From: Diospyros lotus
Taxonomy: Eukaryota > Streptophyta > Magnoliopsida > Ericales > Ebenaceae
Direction of reading: 5' to 3'
Assembly: GCF_014633365.1 (NCBI RefSeq)
Contig: NW_026267104.1
Location: 2,108,001 to 2,172,000 of the forward strand
Length of the DNA: 64,000 nt
Shown here: positions 24,958 to 37,793 of the stretch, in pieces
Layout: each line of letters opens with the position of its first letter
How positions within the stretch are numbered: position 1 is the stretch's first letter
Made by a program: the position numbers and the translations under genes
The notes under the pieces: generated by a model
Seen by the model: the letters and a program-made list of their open reading frames with translations, nothing else
The model's database searches: none
What the model was told of the DNA's origin: nothing

Positions 24958-27900
24958 GCAATAACAAAAGTGGAGAAGTTGCAGAATAGTAGGGTTTTCT
25001 TGAACATCACAAGAGAAACTAAGGCTGTTATTTTGATGATGGATTGGATCATATCACTTCATACTGTTTCTGGATTCCTTTCTGGTCGTCTAGATGGTTT
25101 ATGATTTGCATCAACATATATTTTTTTTACTCTTTTGTTTATTTTATTTTAATTATCTTAGATTTGTTGCTATACAAGAAAAGATGAATGAGAATGATGT
25201 TATTCTTAAAAGGATTGGACTGGGTCCTATTGAAAAATTGATGCATGAAAGATAATTGAGATGATCAAGAAAACTAATAGTGGCTGTTGAAAGGAGAAAG
25301 GATGGAATGGAAGCAAGGTTCTAGCAAAATATTAGTTATAAGTGCCCCTTATAAAAATATAAGACTATATATAGATAGAAATGAGTGGTGAATTACAATT
25401 CATGCAACGGTGGGATAATGACTGTATGTTGCTTGCTTCTCTGAATCCTCCCCTTACATTGGTTTTTTTTTTTTTGGTGACAGCTGAAACAGTTTGAATT
25501 TCAGCTGAAACAATTTGCTTCTCTGATCTGACAGCATCCTTCTTTGAGGTGAATTTGAGGAATCTGTAAAGAACAATAGAGTAGATTGTAAATTGGTGGT
25601 AGGTACAGTTGACAGGTGATATTACAAGGATCGATTGATATCTTCTTCTAATCCTTTCCTTTGGTGGAATATTGGCATCTGACTGATCATGCTCCAGCTT
25701 CTATTTCTTGAGTATGAGGTTTTAATTCATTAATTGTACTCTTTTTTTAATTGTATTAGTATATATGTAGTTACATATATATACATATACATATATATAT
25801 ATACATAATGAATTCCACAACTTATACCAAAATTTTTGAATTAGAGAGATTAAATTGTTGTTCATGCATTGGCCTTCTACTTGATTTCTTTGCTGCTGAG
25901 AGGGTCGGGCCATTGGTGGTTTAAAAGTACTAATTGATCGGAAGATTTGGGATGAGATTTATTACGGGGATGGTCAACTCGCATTGTTGCATTGCCCACC
26001 TTGCCCAAATGTAAGGACACTTAGAATGGATATATAAAAAGGGATTTTTTTTTTTTTATATCCTGAAAAACTCGGGAGTTCTCACAACACAATCAGTCTT
26101 CGACTAAGGTCGCAAATGACCCTAGCCATTCACAAGTGGCTCAATGTTTGGCTGAACAAAAATTGTTTCGAGTTCATTTGTTAAAGTCAATACATCAAGT
26201 TTAAATTAACTTTGAATTTTGATTTAATTTAATTAATAAAATTTTAAAACTCACGAATATATTCGATTAAAGATTCATGAAAGCTAATAGCCTTAATTTG
26301 AAGTTTGTAAACGTGTTTAATTAAAATTTGTGAATAGTTAATGAATAAATTTATTTATAAATATATTATTTAATATAAAGTTATTAATTTTTAAATTTTT
26401 AGAATAATATATTTAAATTGAATATTTTTAAAATTGTTATATATATTAATTTGATCATTTAACATAATGTAATATACGTGTATATAATAAAACAAAATAG
26501 CAAAAGAAAATAAAATGAATCGAATGAACGAGATAAAGGAGATTCGGCCAAATTCTTGCAATGGAAAATGAGAAAAGAGAAATAAAGGCTCTTTGAGAAG
26601 CGAAAGGCTATTCAAGTCAACGTCAAAGATCAAGATAAGGCAATCGACGTAGTGCGGTTGTCAAAAGATCGACAATAAGGCAAAGCCATAGGTGAGAGAG
26701 TAGATCTGAAATATATGTGGAGTATTATCGTCGTCGCCTTTCTAAAGCACTGTCCACTATTGTCACCCATAACTGCACATTTTTCTCTTTCTTTGCCATC
26801 ACTCATTGTTGTTGCACACCACTTACCTTATTGCTACCACGGCTTCATAGCCTCCTCTTGTGGTTATTTTTTGGCAAGTCTAAGCTTGTGCTAGTCGAGC
26901 TTGAGCCTAAAAACTAGCTCGCCAAGATGAGCTTGGACTCAACAAAATTCAGCTCGGCTTAATTCCATTACAACCCTACCTTCAGCCTAACACATCTCAC
27001 CCTACTTTAAAACTCACAGTCCACCTCGTCTCAGCCCAAAATGTATGAAGAAGTGAGTCATGGGCTAAAGCCTAGGACCTTGGCCGCTTGAAATAGACAC
27101 AAATTATTATAACCCGCACAGAGACAAACTCTAACCCACAATCTTAGAGTAATCCAAACTTCCAAACGTGACAATGGACCATTTGTACTACCTCGGTGGT
27201 TCAAAAACTAATATTCTACATATAAAATAGAATAAAATATATGTAATCTACATGTATTATTGTTTAAAAATATTAAGTTTAATACATGCAGAGATCACTC
27301 AACAATTAAAAAATATGATATTTGGCCCTGAAGTACAAAAATGGCAACATTTAGTATTTAAATTATTAAAAATTATTATTTTAAGTTCTTGTCATGACAA
27401 TCCATTAGCTCATGCACACGTGCCTGGTTCCATGAGTGAACACCACATCATTAAGCACGTGTATTGAATGCGCTTGTCTCTTGGCCTACCATGCTCTCTC
27501 ATTAAACGCGTGCATTCAACATGCCTTCCTCATACACGTCCTTTGAGCTTCCCCAATTCAACGTATATGTGTCTTCCCTAATTTATCCTTGCCTGCTTTG
27601 TTTCGTAAAAGGGTTTACCGTATCATTTGGTCTTCTTCGTTTTGACTACTCTAATTCCATGAGAACAGCTTGTGTGTTAATGATGGTCGGATGACTACTT
27701 TAATGAAATTTATTGTGTCACTTCTCGTTTAAAATCTCATTTGACAGTCTATAAATAAAATAAGTTTATGAATTAATGAAGTTTTTGTTGATTCACCAGT
27801 TGTGTACTCCACTCCATTGACAATTTGATAATTTTTGTTGATTGACAGTTTTTATTTTGAACTTAATGATTCATAATATTTTGTGAAATTTATGTCTTTG

Positions 27901-28200
27901 ATTCACAAATTGTTTGGCATGTTGATTCAATGGTTGTGGGGGTACTGGATTTTGTTTTTTTCTTGGGGGGCGGGGGGATGTTGATTCACAATATTTTATA
28001 ATATTTTTTTAATATTATTGTTCTCTACGAATTCTCTTATAGTTATTATCATATTAGGTGATGACTAATTAGAAATATTTATTGGCTAAACTCTTCAGTT
28101 AATGTTTCTTAGATACTTCCTTCTCCTCGACCCACTAGTAGCCTTCAAGGAAACTACTGCTTAATTTGGGCAAATCTTACAAATTTTATTTGGCAAATTA

Positions 28201-28781
28201 AGGAGGGCTGGGCTTAAAGGCGTCATAAAGGTCGCAGGTTAGTGTGTATAAAGTTTGACAAATGGAGCCGATATTTCTGCTTCTCTTCACACGAAATTCC
28301 CTCAAATATATATTAAAGCATGAGTTAATAAAAAAATAATTCACGTATATATATATATATATATGAAGAAAGAGATAATAATTAATCTTTAAAGGTGATT
28401 TTTCATTCTTCCTAATTTTTTTCTTATTCTCACAACATGGCAATTAAATCTGAGTTTTTAAATTTATATATTTTTGTTGTTCTACTTTCAGTTTTGACCA
28501 TTTATTATTTCAATTACACTCATAAATTTAATTTTTAAATAATTTAATTCATGTACTTTGATCTCTTTTTCGTGTGACAACTCGAATTTTTTATTATTTC
28601 CGTTATACTCTTATATGTATATTTTTGAATTAATTTAATTTATATATTTTTATATAAAAATAAAATAAAATAATAAAGCACATGTCATGTGTTATTTATA
28701 TTAAAATATAAAATTAAATAGAATCAAAAATATAAATTATAATCAACTGGACGGATATTCCCAGTGCTATCTCCTGTTGGG
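28201..28781. other. Spacer module with truncated foldback repeat
   Basis: No gene. It holds the GGAGCCGATATTTCTGCTTC motif shared with about 31885 and 39110, the TTTTTCATTCTTCCTAATTT motif (about 28400), and about 300 bp of an AT-rich foldback repeat (28440-28740) that breaks off at the hairpin junction at 28782. Confidence 0.5.
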
Positions 28782-28891
28782 ACTGATAGCTCTCTTTGTT
28801 TTGTTTTGTATGTATTTTGGATTGGGATCCAAAATACATACAAAACAAAGAGCGCTATCAGTTGGGATCCAAAATACATACAAAACAAAGA
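28782..28891. repeat. Perfect hairpin plus direct repeat at a duplication junction
   Basis: Left arm 28782-28821 (CTGATAGCTC...TTTTGGA) is the inverse of 28827-28860 (TCCAAAATAC...GCTATCAG) apart from one extra TTTTG unit and one base, with a loop of about 4 bp. The right-arm sequence is then repeated directly: 28822-28851 equals 28862-28891 over 30 bp. It lies exactly where spacer DNA ends and kelch-flank copy 3 begins. Confidence 0.85.
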
Positions 28892-31040
28892 CCATATATA
28901 GATGGAAATGAGTGGTGAACTAGAATTCATGCAATAGTGGGATAATGACTCTGTATGTTGTTTGCTTATTTGAATCCTCCCCTTAAATTGTTTTTTTTTT
29001 TTTTTTTTTTTGTGACAGTTGAAGCAGTTTGAAGCACTCTGATCTGATAGTATTCTTCTTTGAGGTGAATTCGAGGAATCCATAAAGAACAAGAGAGTGG
29101 ACTGTAAATTGGTGGTAGGTATGGTTGACAGGTGATGTTCCAGGGATCGATTGAACTCTTCTTCCAATCCTTTCCTTTCGCGAAATATATGCATCTGTAT
29201 GATCATGTTCCAGCTTTCATTTCTTGAGTATAGGGTTTTAATTCATTAATTGTACTCTTTTTTAATTGTATCAATATGTATGTAGTTATATACATATATA
29301 TATATATACACATAATGAATTCAACAACTTACACCAAAATTGTTAAATTAAAGAGATTACATTGTTGCTCATGCATTGGCCTTCTGATTGATTTTCTTTG
29401 CTGCTGAGAAGGCCAGGCCATTGGCGGTTTAAAACTACTAATTGATCGGAAGATTTGGGATGGTATTTAATATAGGGCTGGTTAGCTCGCATTGTTGCAT
29501 GGCGCACCTTGCCCAAATGTAAGGACACTTAGAATGGACAAAAAGGGCTTTGTTTTTTTTTTTTTTATCGTGTAAAATTTGAGAGTTTCTTCAACATAGA
29601 CAGCCTTTGATTAAAGTTGCAAATGAGTCGAGCCATTCACAAGCAATATAGTGTTCAGCTCAATAAAAAGTCATTCGAGTTCATTTATTAAAGTAAATGA
29701 TCTAATTTTGAGTCTAATTTTGAATCTTCATTTTGTAAATAAGTTGAGATTGAGCTCAATAGAGTTCAACTAGTTAAAATTTACAAACATGTTAGATTAG
29801 AGGTTCGGGAATATTAATAGATTCAATTAAAAACTTTTGATTAAAAATTTAGAAATAGTTCGTAAACACATTTGTTTATAAATATATTAATATATTTATT
29901 TTATAATTTTATAAATATATTATTTAACATAAAATTATTAAATTTTAAATTATTATAATAATATAATTAAATTATTATATATGATCATTTAACATAATAT
30001 AATATATGTGTAAATAATAAAACAAGATAGCAAAAGAAAATAAAATTAATCAAATTAAGGAGAAGGTCCTTTGAGCTTCCTTTGATTCAACACGCATGCA
30101 TCTTTCCCAATTCATCATTGTCTACTTTGTTTCGTAAAAAGGTTTACCGCATCCTTTGGTCTCTTCTGTTTCCACGAGAATGGCTTTGGCTATTCCACTG
30201 CTCTGTTCGTGTGTGTTAATGAAGGTTAGATGACTACTTTGATGGGGTTTATTATGTTACTTCTTGTTTAAAATCTCATTTGACAATCTGTAAATAAAAT
30301 TTATAAATTCAATAAAATTTTTGTTAGTTAATAGGTTGTGTACTCGATTGACAGTTTTTGTTGATTCACAAGTTTTTGTTTACAGGTTAATGATTCACAG
30401 TTTTTATTTTCAGCTTAATGATTCACAATATTTTATGAAATTTATGTCTTTCATAGACAAATTGTCTGGCATGCTGAGTCACAGGTTGTGTACTTGATTT
30501 TGCATCTACTGGATTTAGGCTTGGCAAGTTGTTCTAGGACCGGATGGACCTATTAAATCCCCCGTAAAAAAGGGGGTAAAAAAACGATTTTGTCCACGCC
30601 GACTTTGCAAATTTGCAAAGCGGGCCATTGCCCTCGCCCCTATTCTGTCGTCTCTCCTGTCATGGCCGTTGTCTTGCCTCGTTGCCGTCGCCTCATCTCC
30701 GTCGCATCTCTACCATCACTGCCTCGCCTCGCCAACAGTCGATGCAGCAACTGTCAACTTGGCGAGGCGACGGTCATGGCAGGGGAGATGATAGAGTAAG
30801 GGTGGGGCAATCCATGGGAGGGAAAGGGAGAGAGTAGGGTGTGGGGGCAAAATCATCTTTTTATCCCCTTTCAGTAATCTTGTCGATAAGCCTGTCAGCC
30901 TTTCTAGAATTACTCTAGGCTCGACTACAATTTTTTATGATTTACAATATTTTATGATTGTTTTAATATTTTACGAATTCTCTTATAGTTATTATCTTAT
31001 TAATTGATGACTAATTAGAAAATTGTATTAGCTAAACTCT
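28892..31040. repeat. Amplified kelch-tail block, copy 3 (5'-truncated)
   Basis: Homology to the parent starts in the flank (GATGGAAATGAGTGGTGAAC, parent 8605), so both kelch exons are absent. It includes the poly-T region, the GAATTCAACAACTTACACC motif (about 29318), the AT-rich stretch and the GGGTTTACC-type motif near 30140. It lacks the stretch with the CACGTGTCTG-like motifs seen in copies 1, 2 and 4, so an internal deletion has occurred near 30060. A MULE-like MITE interrupts it at 30526-30915. Confidence 0.65.
30526..30915. mobile_element. Mutator-like MITE in block copy 3
   Basis: A GC-rich 390 bp insertion absent from the other block copies. Inner inverted segments GGGGGTAAAAAAACGATTTT (left) and, on the inverse of the right side, GGGGATAAAAAGATGATTTT are clear; the outermost ends share TTCTAG. 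Flanking 10-mers TAGGCTTGGC (30516-30525) and TAGGCTCGAC (30916-30925) differ at two transitions and both match the uninterrupted sequence of other copies, so they look like a 9-10 bp target duplication. The central ORFs are low-complexity and not called as genes. Confidence 0.55.
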
Positions 31041-31042
31041 TA

Positions 31043-31680
31043 CCAGTGTTTGGTATAAAAAAAAATTTAGATTCATGGGATTCATGATTTTTGAAAATGT
31101 TTTTAGAAATATTTTATTTATAAAATTTATGTAATTTTATATTTGAATGTTGAGTATTTTTTTTCTAAAAAATTTACATTTCTATATTTAATTTAAATGT
31201 AACATGCCTAAGAATCCATGTTATTTTTTCAAAATAACAATTATTTGATTTTTATTTAAAAAAGATAATTTTTTTCTAGTATATAAAATATTGAGACCCA
31301 TAAAAAATTATTTTTTTTACACATTATGTATATATGTGTGTATATATATACATAATATATATGTTTGTATGGATATCTACTTTAATTATTTTTAAAAAAA
31401 TTTATATACAAAACATTTAGTTGTTATTGGGATTAGAAGAGAGTAAGGGGTATTTTAATCTTTTTATTTGTTAAAAACTTTATCTAGTTCATGAGAATTC
31501 AAGATTCTTAACCCTCCATGAATATCTTTTTATGATAAAATTAATTAAAAATAAATCTTAAAAATATTATTTTTTTAGAATTATTTTTTAAAAAAAATTA
31601 TATCAAATATGAGAATATAGAATCTCATTCTATCATTCCTAAAACTCTAATAAGAACTTTTCATGTGTAACAAACGCCCC
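31043..31680. mobile_element. Tourist-like (PIF/Harbinger-type) MITE, 638 bp
   Basis: Absent from other block copies, where the text runs directly from ACTC into TTAAGTTAACG. Begins CCAGTGTTTGGTA; the inverse of its end reads GGGGCGTTTGTTA, a partial terminal inverted repeat with the GTTTGGT core of Tourist elements. TTA is duplicated on both sides (31040-31042 and 31681-31683). No transposase. Interior AT-rich. Confidence 0.6.
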
Positions 31681-34002
31681 TTAAGTTAACGTTTCCAATA
31701 CATACTTCCTTCTTCTCCACGTCCATCTGGTCCGTCTTCAAGGAAATTACCACTACACATGACTTGGGCAAATCTTACATATTTTATTTGGCAAAGGAGG
31801 GCTGGGCTATCTTTAGCGGCTTCGTCGGCATAAAGATAGCCCGTCAGTGCATGATGCATGACAAACGGTGCCTATATTGACAAACGGAGCCGGAGCCGAT
31901 GTTTGTGTGTCTGGTCACACGGAATTCCCTCAAATATATATTAAAGGATGATTTACACATATATGAAGCCAGAATTTGGCCCAGAACACAAGTTAAGTGG
32001 TTGATTCATGATAAATTGGGATTTGTACTAATAGGTTGTAGATTCTATTTCTTATCCTACTCAATGAAGCAAAATCTCCACATTCAATTTATCTATTTTG
32101 TCAAAATCGAAGGCACGAATGACGGAAAACTGCGCAAAATTAGTAATCTCAAGAAATAATAACTAATCTTTAAAGGTGATTTTTCATTCTTCCTAATTTT
32201 TTTCTTATTCTCACCACTCGCTAATTAAATTTGAGTTCTTATATTTATATATTTTTGTTCTTGTATTTTCAGTTTATTTAGTGTGATTATTTGAACCTTT
32301 TGTTATTTGATTACACTTATAAATTTAATTTTTGAGTAATTTAACACATGTAGTTTGATTATTTTTTTCTATGATAACTCAAACATTTTATTATTTCGAT
32401 TACACTTCTACACCTACATTTTTTAGTTAATTTAATTTAAGAATTTTTATATAAAAAAAATTAAAAAATACATGTCACACTCTATTCAGATCAAAATATG
32501 AGTTAAATTAAATAAAAAATATAAGTTTAAGAGTTTAATTGAAATAATGAAAAATTTAAGTTGTTATATGAAAAAAAAATTAAATTGATTTAAAAATATA
32601 AAATATAAAATCTAATTTAAATAAAAAATAAATAATTTCACAAAAAATATAAAAATACTAAAATAAAAATATAAATTTGACTAAACAAATTACAAATGAG
32701 GAGGGGAAAGTATAATTACGAAGTACAATGAAAAATCGCCGAGGTGAGAGGATCAACACAAGAGAGCGATGGCCGAGGGAAGGGGAGGGAACATCTAAAA
32801 AAAGAAAAGTCTACAAGTACATGGGTAGGTAGTCTATTCACAAAATGAACCCAAAATTTTGAATATAACTCACTTATAACTTTAGATATTCACTAATAAA
32901 ACTATAACTTTAGAATATAACTCACTTATAACTTTGAAAGTTTGAATTTCTAACTTAAAACTATAACTTTAGTTATATTATAACTTTTCGGGTAGTATAA
33001 TTTTTTGGTTCTATTGCATATGTCATTTTCGGGTAATTATTTCACCCAAAAATTGACTGCCCAAGTAATTATAGACATGGTAGTCTCTCTCTCTCTATAT
33101 ATTTAGATTTATATTTTTTTTTCTTTTATTTTTAGTTTCTTTAGTGTGGTTATTTAAATTTTTTATTATTTTAATTACACTTTTAAAATTAATTTTTGAG
33201 TAATCTAATTTTTGTACTTTGATTTATTTTTTGTGTGGTAATTCAAATTTTTTATTATTTTGATTACACTTTTATATTTGTATTTTTAAATCAATTTAAT
33301 TCATATACTTTTATGTATAGAAAAAGAAGATAAAATAAAATAATAAAATATACGTCATACTCTATTAACGTCAAAACATATGAATTAAATTAAATAAAAA
33401 ATATAATTTTAAGAGTGTAATCGAAATAATAAAAATTTTAAATTATCATATAAAAAAATTAAATAATAGAGGTTAAATCGACTTCAAAATGTAAAATTAG
33501 ATATGTAATTGAAATAATAAAAATTTTAAGTAATTATATAAAAAATATTAAAATAAAAATATAGCTTTAACCAAACAAAGGAGGGGAAAGTCTAATTATA
33601 AAGTACAGTGAAAAATCACTGAGGTGAGAGGATCGACACAAGAAAGCGACGGCCGAGGAGAGGAGAGGAGAAAGAGCATCTAAGAAAAGTCTATAAATAC
33701 ATGGGTGGGTAGTCGTTTCACAAAATGAACCCAAATGAACTCAAAGTTTGGGTTCATTTTGTACTCGAAAATGACATATGCAATAGAACCAAAAAGTTAT
33801 AATATACAAATATATATTGAGATTATCGTCCTTGCACAATCTCTCGTCATTCATGCCCTCGAATTTGATAAAGACATAAATTACAGGTGGAAACTTTGTT
33901 CTACTGCGCAAAGTAAGGAATCGAACATACGATCTACTGGTGCAAATCCTAATTTATCATGATCCAACTACTTGACACGTGCCTTAAATACTATATTAAT
34001 AT
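31681..34002. repeat. Spacer module, tandemly duplicated, with foldback repeats
   Basis: No gene. An AT-rich foldback repeat appears twice (about 32225-32690 and 33100-33590). Each is followed by a shared tail (CGGCCGAG-type motif near 32773 and 33652, then ATGGGTRGGTAGTC and CACAAAATGAACCCAAA). The period is about 880 bp. Between them, 32850-33090 is rich in ATAACTTTAG repeats. At 33720-33765 a short palindrome pairs AAAATGAACCCAAA with TTTGGGTTCATTTT. About 31950-32155 is an insertion not in other copies. Confidence 0.5.
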
Positions 34003-34959
34003 CTATATAATAAGGCAATAGGGTTTTTGAAAATGTCTCAAATGTATCAGAGAGACATTTCAATGGTTGGGATGAATTTTTGATACGTTCCAATGGCTGA
34101 GATTAATAATCTTCCCACCCACAGCGCAGCCAAACACACACATACACACACATCCACATATATATATATACACCGGCTGGTCAGTGGAAGTCAAAGGAAT
34201 CGATCGACCATGGTTGTGCGGGGAAGCAGCGGCCAGTTGTAGGGGCGGCAGTGCAGCAGCGGTGGTCGGTTATGGAGGCTGGTCGGGGTCTCAGCAGCGG
34301 TGGAAAACAACTGTGATGAAGCGACCAGAAACGTTGGTGGCCGACGATGGCTAAAGTAGCAACGACGGTCAGTGGTTGGAGGTGCAGATGACCAATTACA
34401 GCGGCTCTGCACACAGACGGGCTGTGCGCATGAAGAAGAAGAGGAAAGAAGAAAAAAATAAAAAGAAATAAAAATAAAGAAAAATGGGGAAAATAGCTGG
34501 AAATTTCAGAAAAAATTGGAGAAAATTTTAATTATTAATTTGGGGCTCGAGGAATATGTCAGAGGCTCGAAAATAGAATCTAGGCGCAAGATAGTAGCCA
34601 ATATGGCTTCGAGCTAGCGAGAGTACGCGCAAGTCGAGAATTGGTCGTTTCAAGGCAAATTCCTAACCCTTTCATCATGTTCTTCAATCCTTATGCAAAT
34701 CTCTATCGTTTTACATATTTTAATCATTTCCTTACCATGATTTGGTTCTACGCATTAATTATATAAATACGCATGATAACTATCTATATAATAAGGCAAG
34801 AGGGTTTTTGAAAATGTCTTAAATGTATCAAAGATACATTCATTGGCTAAGATGAATTTCTGATACATTTCAATGGTTGAGATTAATAATCTTCCCACCC
34901 ACAAACATACACATACATATATACACACAAACACACACATACGCATATACGCAGGCGCG

Positions 34960-35000
<41 letters not shown>

Positions 35001-37387
35001 CTATATATACTTGCTGGCCGCCCTAAAGCGGCGGGCATCGACTGGCCATGGCTGTGCGGCGAAGCAGCGACCAGCGACAGAGGCAACCATGCAGCAGCGG
35101 TGGCCGGTTATGGAGGTTAGTCGAGGTCTCAGCGGCAATGAAAGGTGGCCACGATGAAGCGGCCAAGAGCGTCGGTGGTCGGCGATGGCTGAAACAACAG
35201 CGGTGGTCAGTGGCTAGAGGTGCAAAGGACTAGCTGCGGTGGCTCGCAATCAGTGTCAGTCGATGGCGGCTATCGCGCGACAGTTGTAGGCGGCCAGCGT
35301 TGGCAAAGTTGGCTGCAGCGGTGGTCGCCGGAGGCCCAGGCAGTGTTGGTCGACAGCGGCTCTGGGCGCAGATGGTTTGTGCGTGTAAAGAAGAAGATGA
35401 AGGAAGAAAAAATAAAAAAAAAGGAAAAAAAAAGAAAAGAAATAAAAAAGAATAAAGGAAAATTTGAAAAAAAAAAAAAGAAAAAAGAAAATTGATAATA
35501 AAAGATAGCCATAAATTTTTGAAAAAAATTAGAGAAAATTTTAAAAATTAATTTGGGACTTAAGAAGCATGCCAATAGCTCGAAAATAGAATCTTGGCGC
35601 AGGGTGGCAGCCAAAAAGGCTTCAAGCTAGCAAGAGTGCGTCCAAGTCGAGAATTGGTAATTTTAAGGCAAGTTCCTAACCCTCTCATGGTGTTCTTCAA
35701 TCTCTATGCAAGTCTCTGCTATTTTACATATTTTAATCATTCCCTTACCAAGATTCGGTTCTACGCATTAATTATATAAACATACGTGGTAATCATTTTA
35801 TAATATTTGAGTTGTTATTGAGTCTGTGAATGGTGGGCTTAAACTAAATATGTGACCCTTGGTGATATTTATTTCTAATCGCCATGCGACTTCTTATTGC
35901 CCCTATTTCCTTGGAAATGATGTCGTACTCACTATGAATAATTGTGTGTGCTTTAGGTTTTGCGTATAATTGCACCAGCAGTCAAACAATCTGCTACTTG
36001 TTGGATCCCTCAATAATTTGGGTATCGACGGGATTTGAAAGAAGAGACATTAATTATAACTTTGAGAAAGCGTGGTTGGGAACCCTTGGAACCTCTAACC
36101 AACGGCAGTCGGGGCTCCAATTTTTTAGTTTTTTTAAAAATTAATACTTAATTTTAAATATCAATACTTAATTTTTTTTAAATATTCGACTACAACATTT
36201 GAACTTTTTTAAATAAAAAACACCAGTAGTGTAAGTGTTAATTTTTTTAAATATGTATAATTTAAGAATTTGATATTTAGAATTGTTTTTTTTAAATCAT
36301 GAATGGTTCAATTCAAAAAAAAAAAAAATCTCTTTCTTTGATAATGATCAAATGTAATTTTTACTGTAAAAACTTTATTCAAATAATGATATTAAAGTAG
36401 GAAACGATATTCAAAATTTAATATTTTTATCTTTAGGTGTTGAATATTTGATACTTAAAGAAATGTAAAATTGATTTATTCGTATTATTTTTTAATTAAA
36501 ATAATATAAAAATCAAAGAATTCCCGACGTCAGTTCCCCAACCTATCGGGTCGGGGAACATAACGGTCCCCGACCACTCACGGTCGGGAACCCAATGTTC
36601 TTCGACCCTGAATCAATGTTCCTCTCGTTGATGGCTGCAACCACCATGGCCGCAACCATATGTGTTTGTTTTCACAAATTACCAGATTGTTGTGTATGTT
36701 CCTCGTTAGGGATACATACAAGTTGATACAAAGACTTTTTGAAAAATAATGAGGAGAAAGTTTGGGCAAACACATGTTTGAATACATGTTATTGACACAT
36801 ATTTTATAAATCATACATATTTTAGAAAGATTTAACCTACTTTTTTGTAAAATTTTAACTCATTCTTTTGGTGTATGATAATATAATATTTGTTTCCTTT
36901 ATGTAGTTATAATTTGATGTCAGTAGTATTAACTGGTGTGTATTTTAATTTTGATTTTTTTAAATTGCAATGTATTGGTTATTGTGCATTATTTGATATT
37001 TAATTTTTTTTTATATTTGATTTGTTTGAAATTGTAGAAGATAGGCTGGTATTTAATTGTACAATATTAGCTGGTATGTAAAATACTTACTGGTAGAGCA
37101 CTTACTGATGTACTCTATTATATATATAGATTAAAAAAAATCTTTTTAATTTTTATTTTATATTCAGTGTTTACTATTTTTTTTACTTACTCTTATATTT
37201 TAATTTACAATATTGGTGAATATTATAAATTTTATATATTTATTTCTTATTTTAGTTTTGTAGAGCATTTAATATATGCAAAATTGTTATAAGTTTTTCA
37301 CAAATTATAACATAATATGTATAAATTGTAATTATATTTTAATTTTTATATTATTTATACCATGCTTTTAGTCACGAGCATACACTA
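34003..37387 (+). mobile_element. Helitron-like insertion, two tandem 5' ends (tentative)
   Basis: Two homologous units begin TCTATATAATAAGGCAA, each after an A: 34003-34778 and 34779 onward. Both continue GGGTTTTTGAAAATGTCT, then a CA/TA microsatellite, a GC-rich stretch and an A/G-rich stretch, to GGTTCTACGCATTAATTATA (34742 and 35758). The second unit runs on to about 37387, where a small stem (ATGCT/AGCAT) precedes CTAG followed by T. A 5' TC, a 3' CTRR and an A/T insertion site are Helitron hallmarks, but the stem is weak and no RepHel protein is present. Confidence 0.35.
34910..35010 (+). repeat. CA/TA microsatellite
   Basis: Imperfect (CA)n with an ACACACAC core at about 34961-34982, followed by (TA)n, inside the second Helitron-like unit. 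The shorter equivalent in the first unit is at about 34133-34175. Confidence 0.85.
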
Positions 37388-37396
37388 GTATATTAA

Positions 37397-37705
37397 TATA
37401 TTATAACTTTTGGGTTCAAAACTTTTGCATACGTCCAAAACGGAAAACCTCCTTTCTTTTGCATATGGTCCTTTCTTTTTCTTTAGCATATAGTGCTTTC
37501 TTTTGCATATGCCCTCCTTTCTTTTGCATATAGTCCTTTGAAACCTCCTTTGTTTTGCATATAGTCCTTTCTTTTTGTTTTGCATATAGTTCTTTCTTTT
37601 GCATATGTTTAACATATGCAAAAGAAAGAACTATATGCAAAACAAAGGAGGTTTTCCGTTTCGGACGTATGCAAAAGTTTCCAAAAGTTATAATATATAT
37701 TAATA
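37397..37705. repeat. Foldback element with internal TTTTGCATATRG minisatellite
   Basis: Outer arms TATTATAACTTTTGG (37397) and CCAAAAGTTATAATAT (37681) are inverse. Inward, TTTTGCATACGTCC pairs with GGACGTATGCAAAAG, and CGGAAAACCTCC with GGAGGTTTTCCG. The left arm additionally carries several copies of TCCTTTCTTTTGCATATAG, while the right arm has about one. The fold point is near 37611. It lies about 90-400 bp upstream of the small membrane-protein gene. No coding potential; ORFs here are repeat artefacts. Confidence 0.75.
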
Positions 37706-37793
37706 TTAATATATTATAACTTGGTTCTATTGCATATGTCCAAAAAGTTATAAACATAATGGTTAGCTTCTTCAATGTTCTTCATAATACATC

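Larger units (their letters stand above)
24209..28200. repeat. Amplified kelch-tail block, copy 2
   Basis: Collinear with about 7440-11750. It starts in former intron 9 (TAATCAGGAGCGCCTTATAA) and includes the exon 10 copy (24398), the terminal exon copy (24869), the AT-rich flank with CTTATACCAAAATT near 25825, a CACGTGTATTGAATGCGC-type region near 27456, the GGGTTTACCGTATCATTTGG motif (about 27610) and the GTTGATTCAC stretch. It lacks the LINE fragment found in copy 1. No upstream kelch exons are present, so it cannot encode the propeller. Confidence 0.75.

Noticed and set aside
34181..35233. Overlapping ORFs in GC-rich stretches
   Set aside because: Low-complexity CGGTGG-type sequence within the Helitron-like tandem; the equivalent frames are not conserved between the two units.
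37385..37775. Lys-rich ORFs on the minus strand
   Set aside because: The ORFs are translations of the TTTTGCATATRG minisatellite in the foldback arm.
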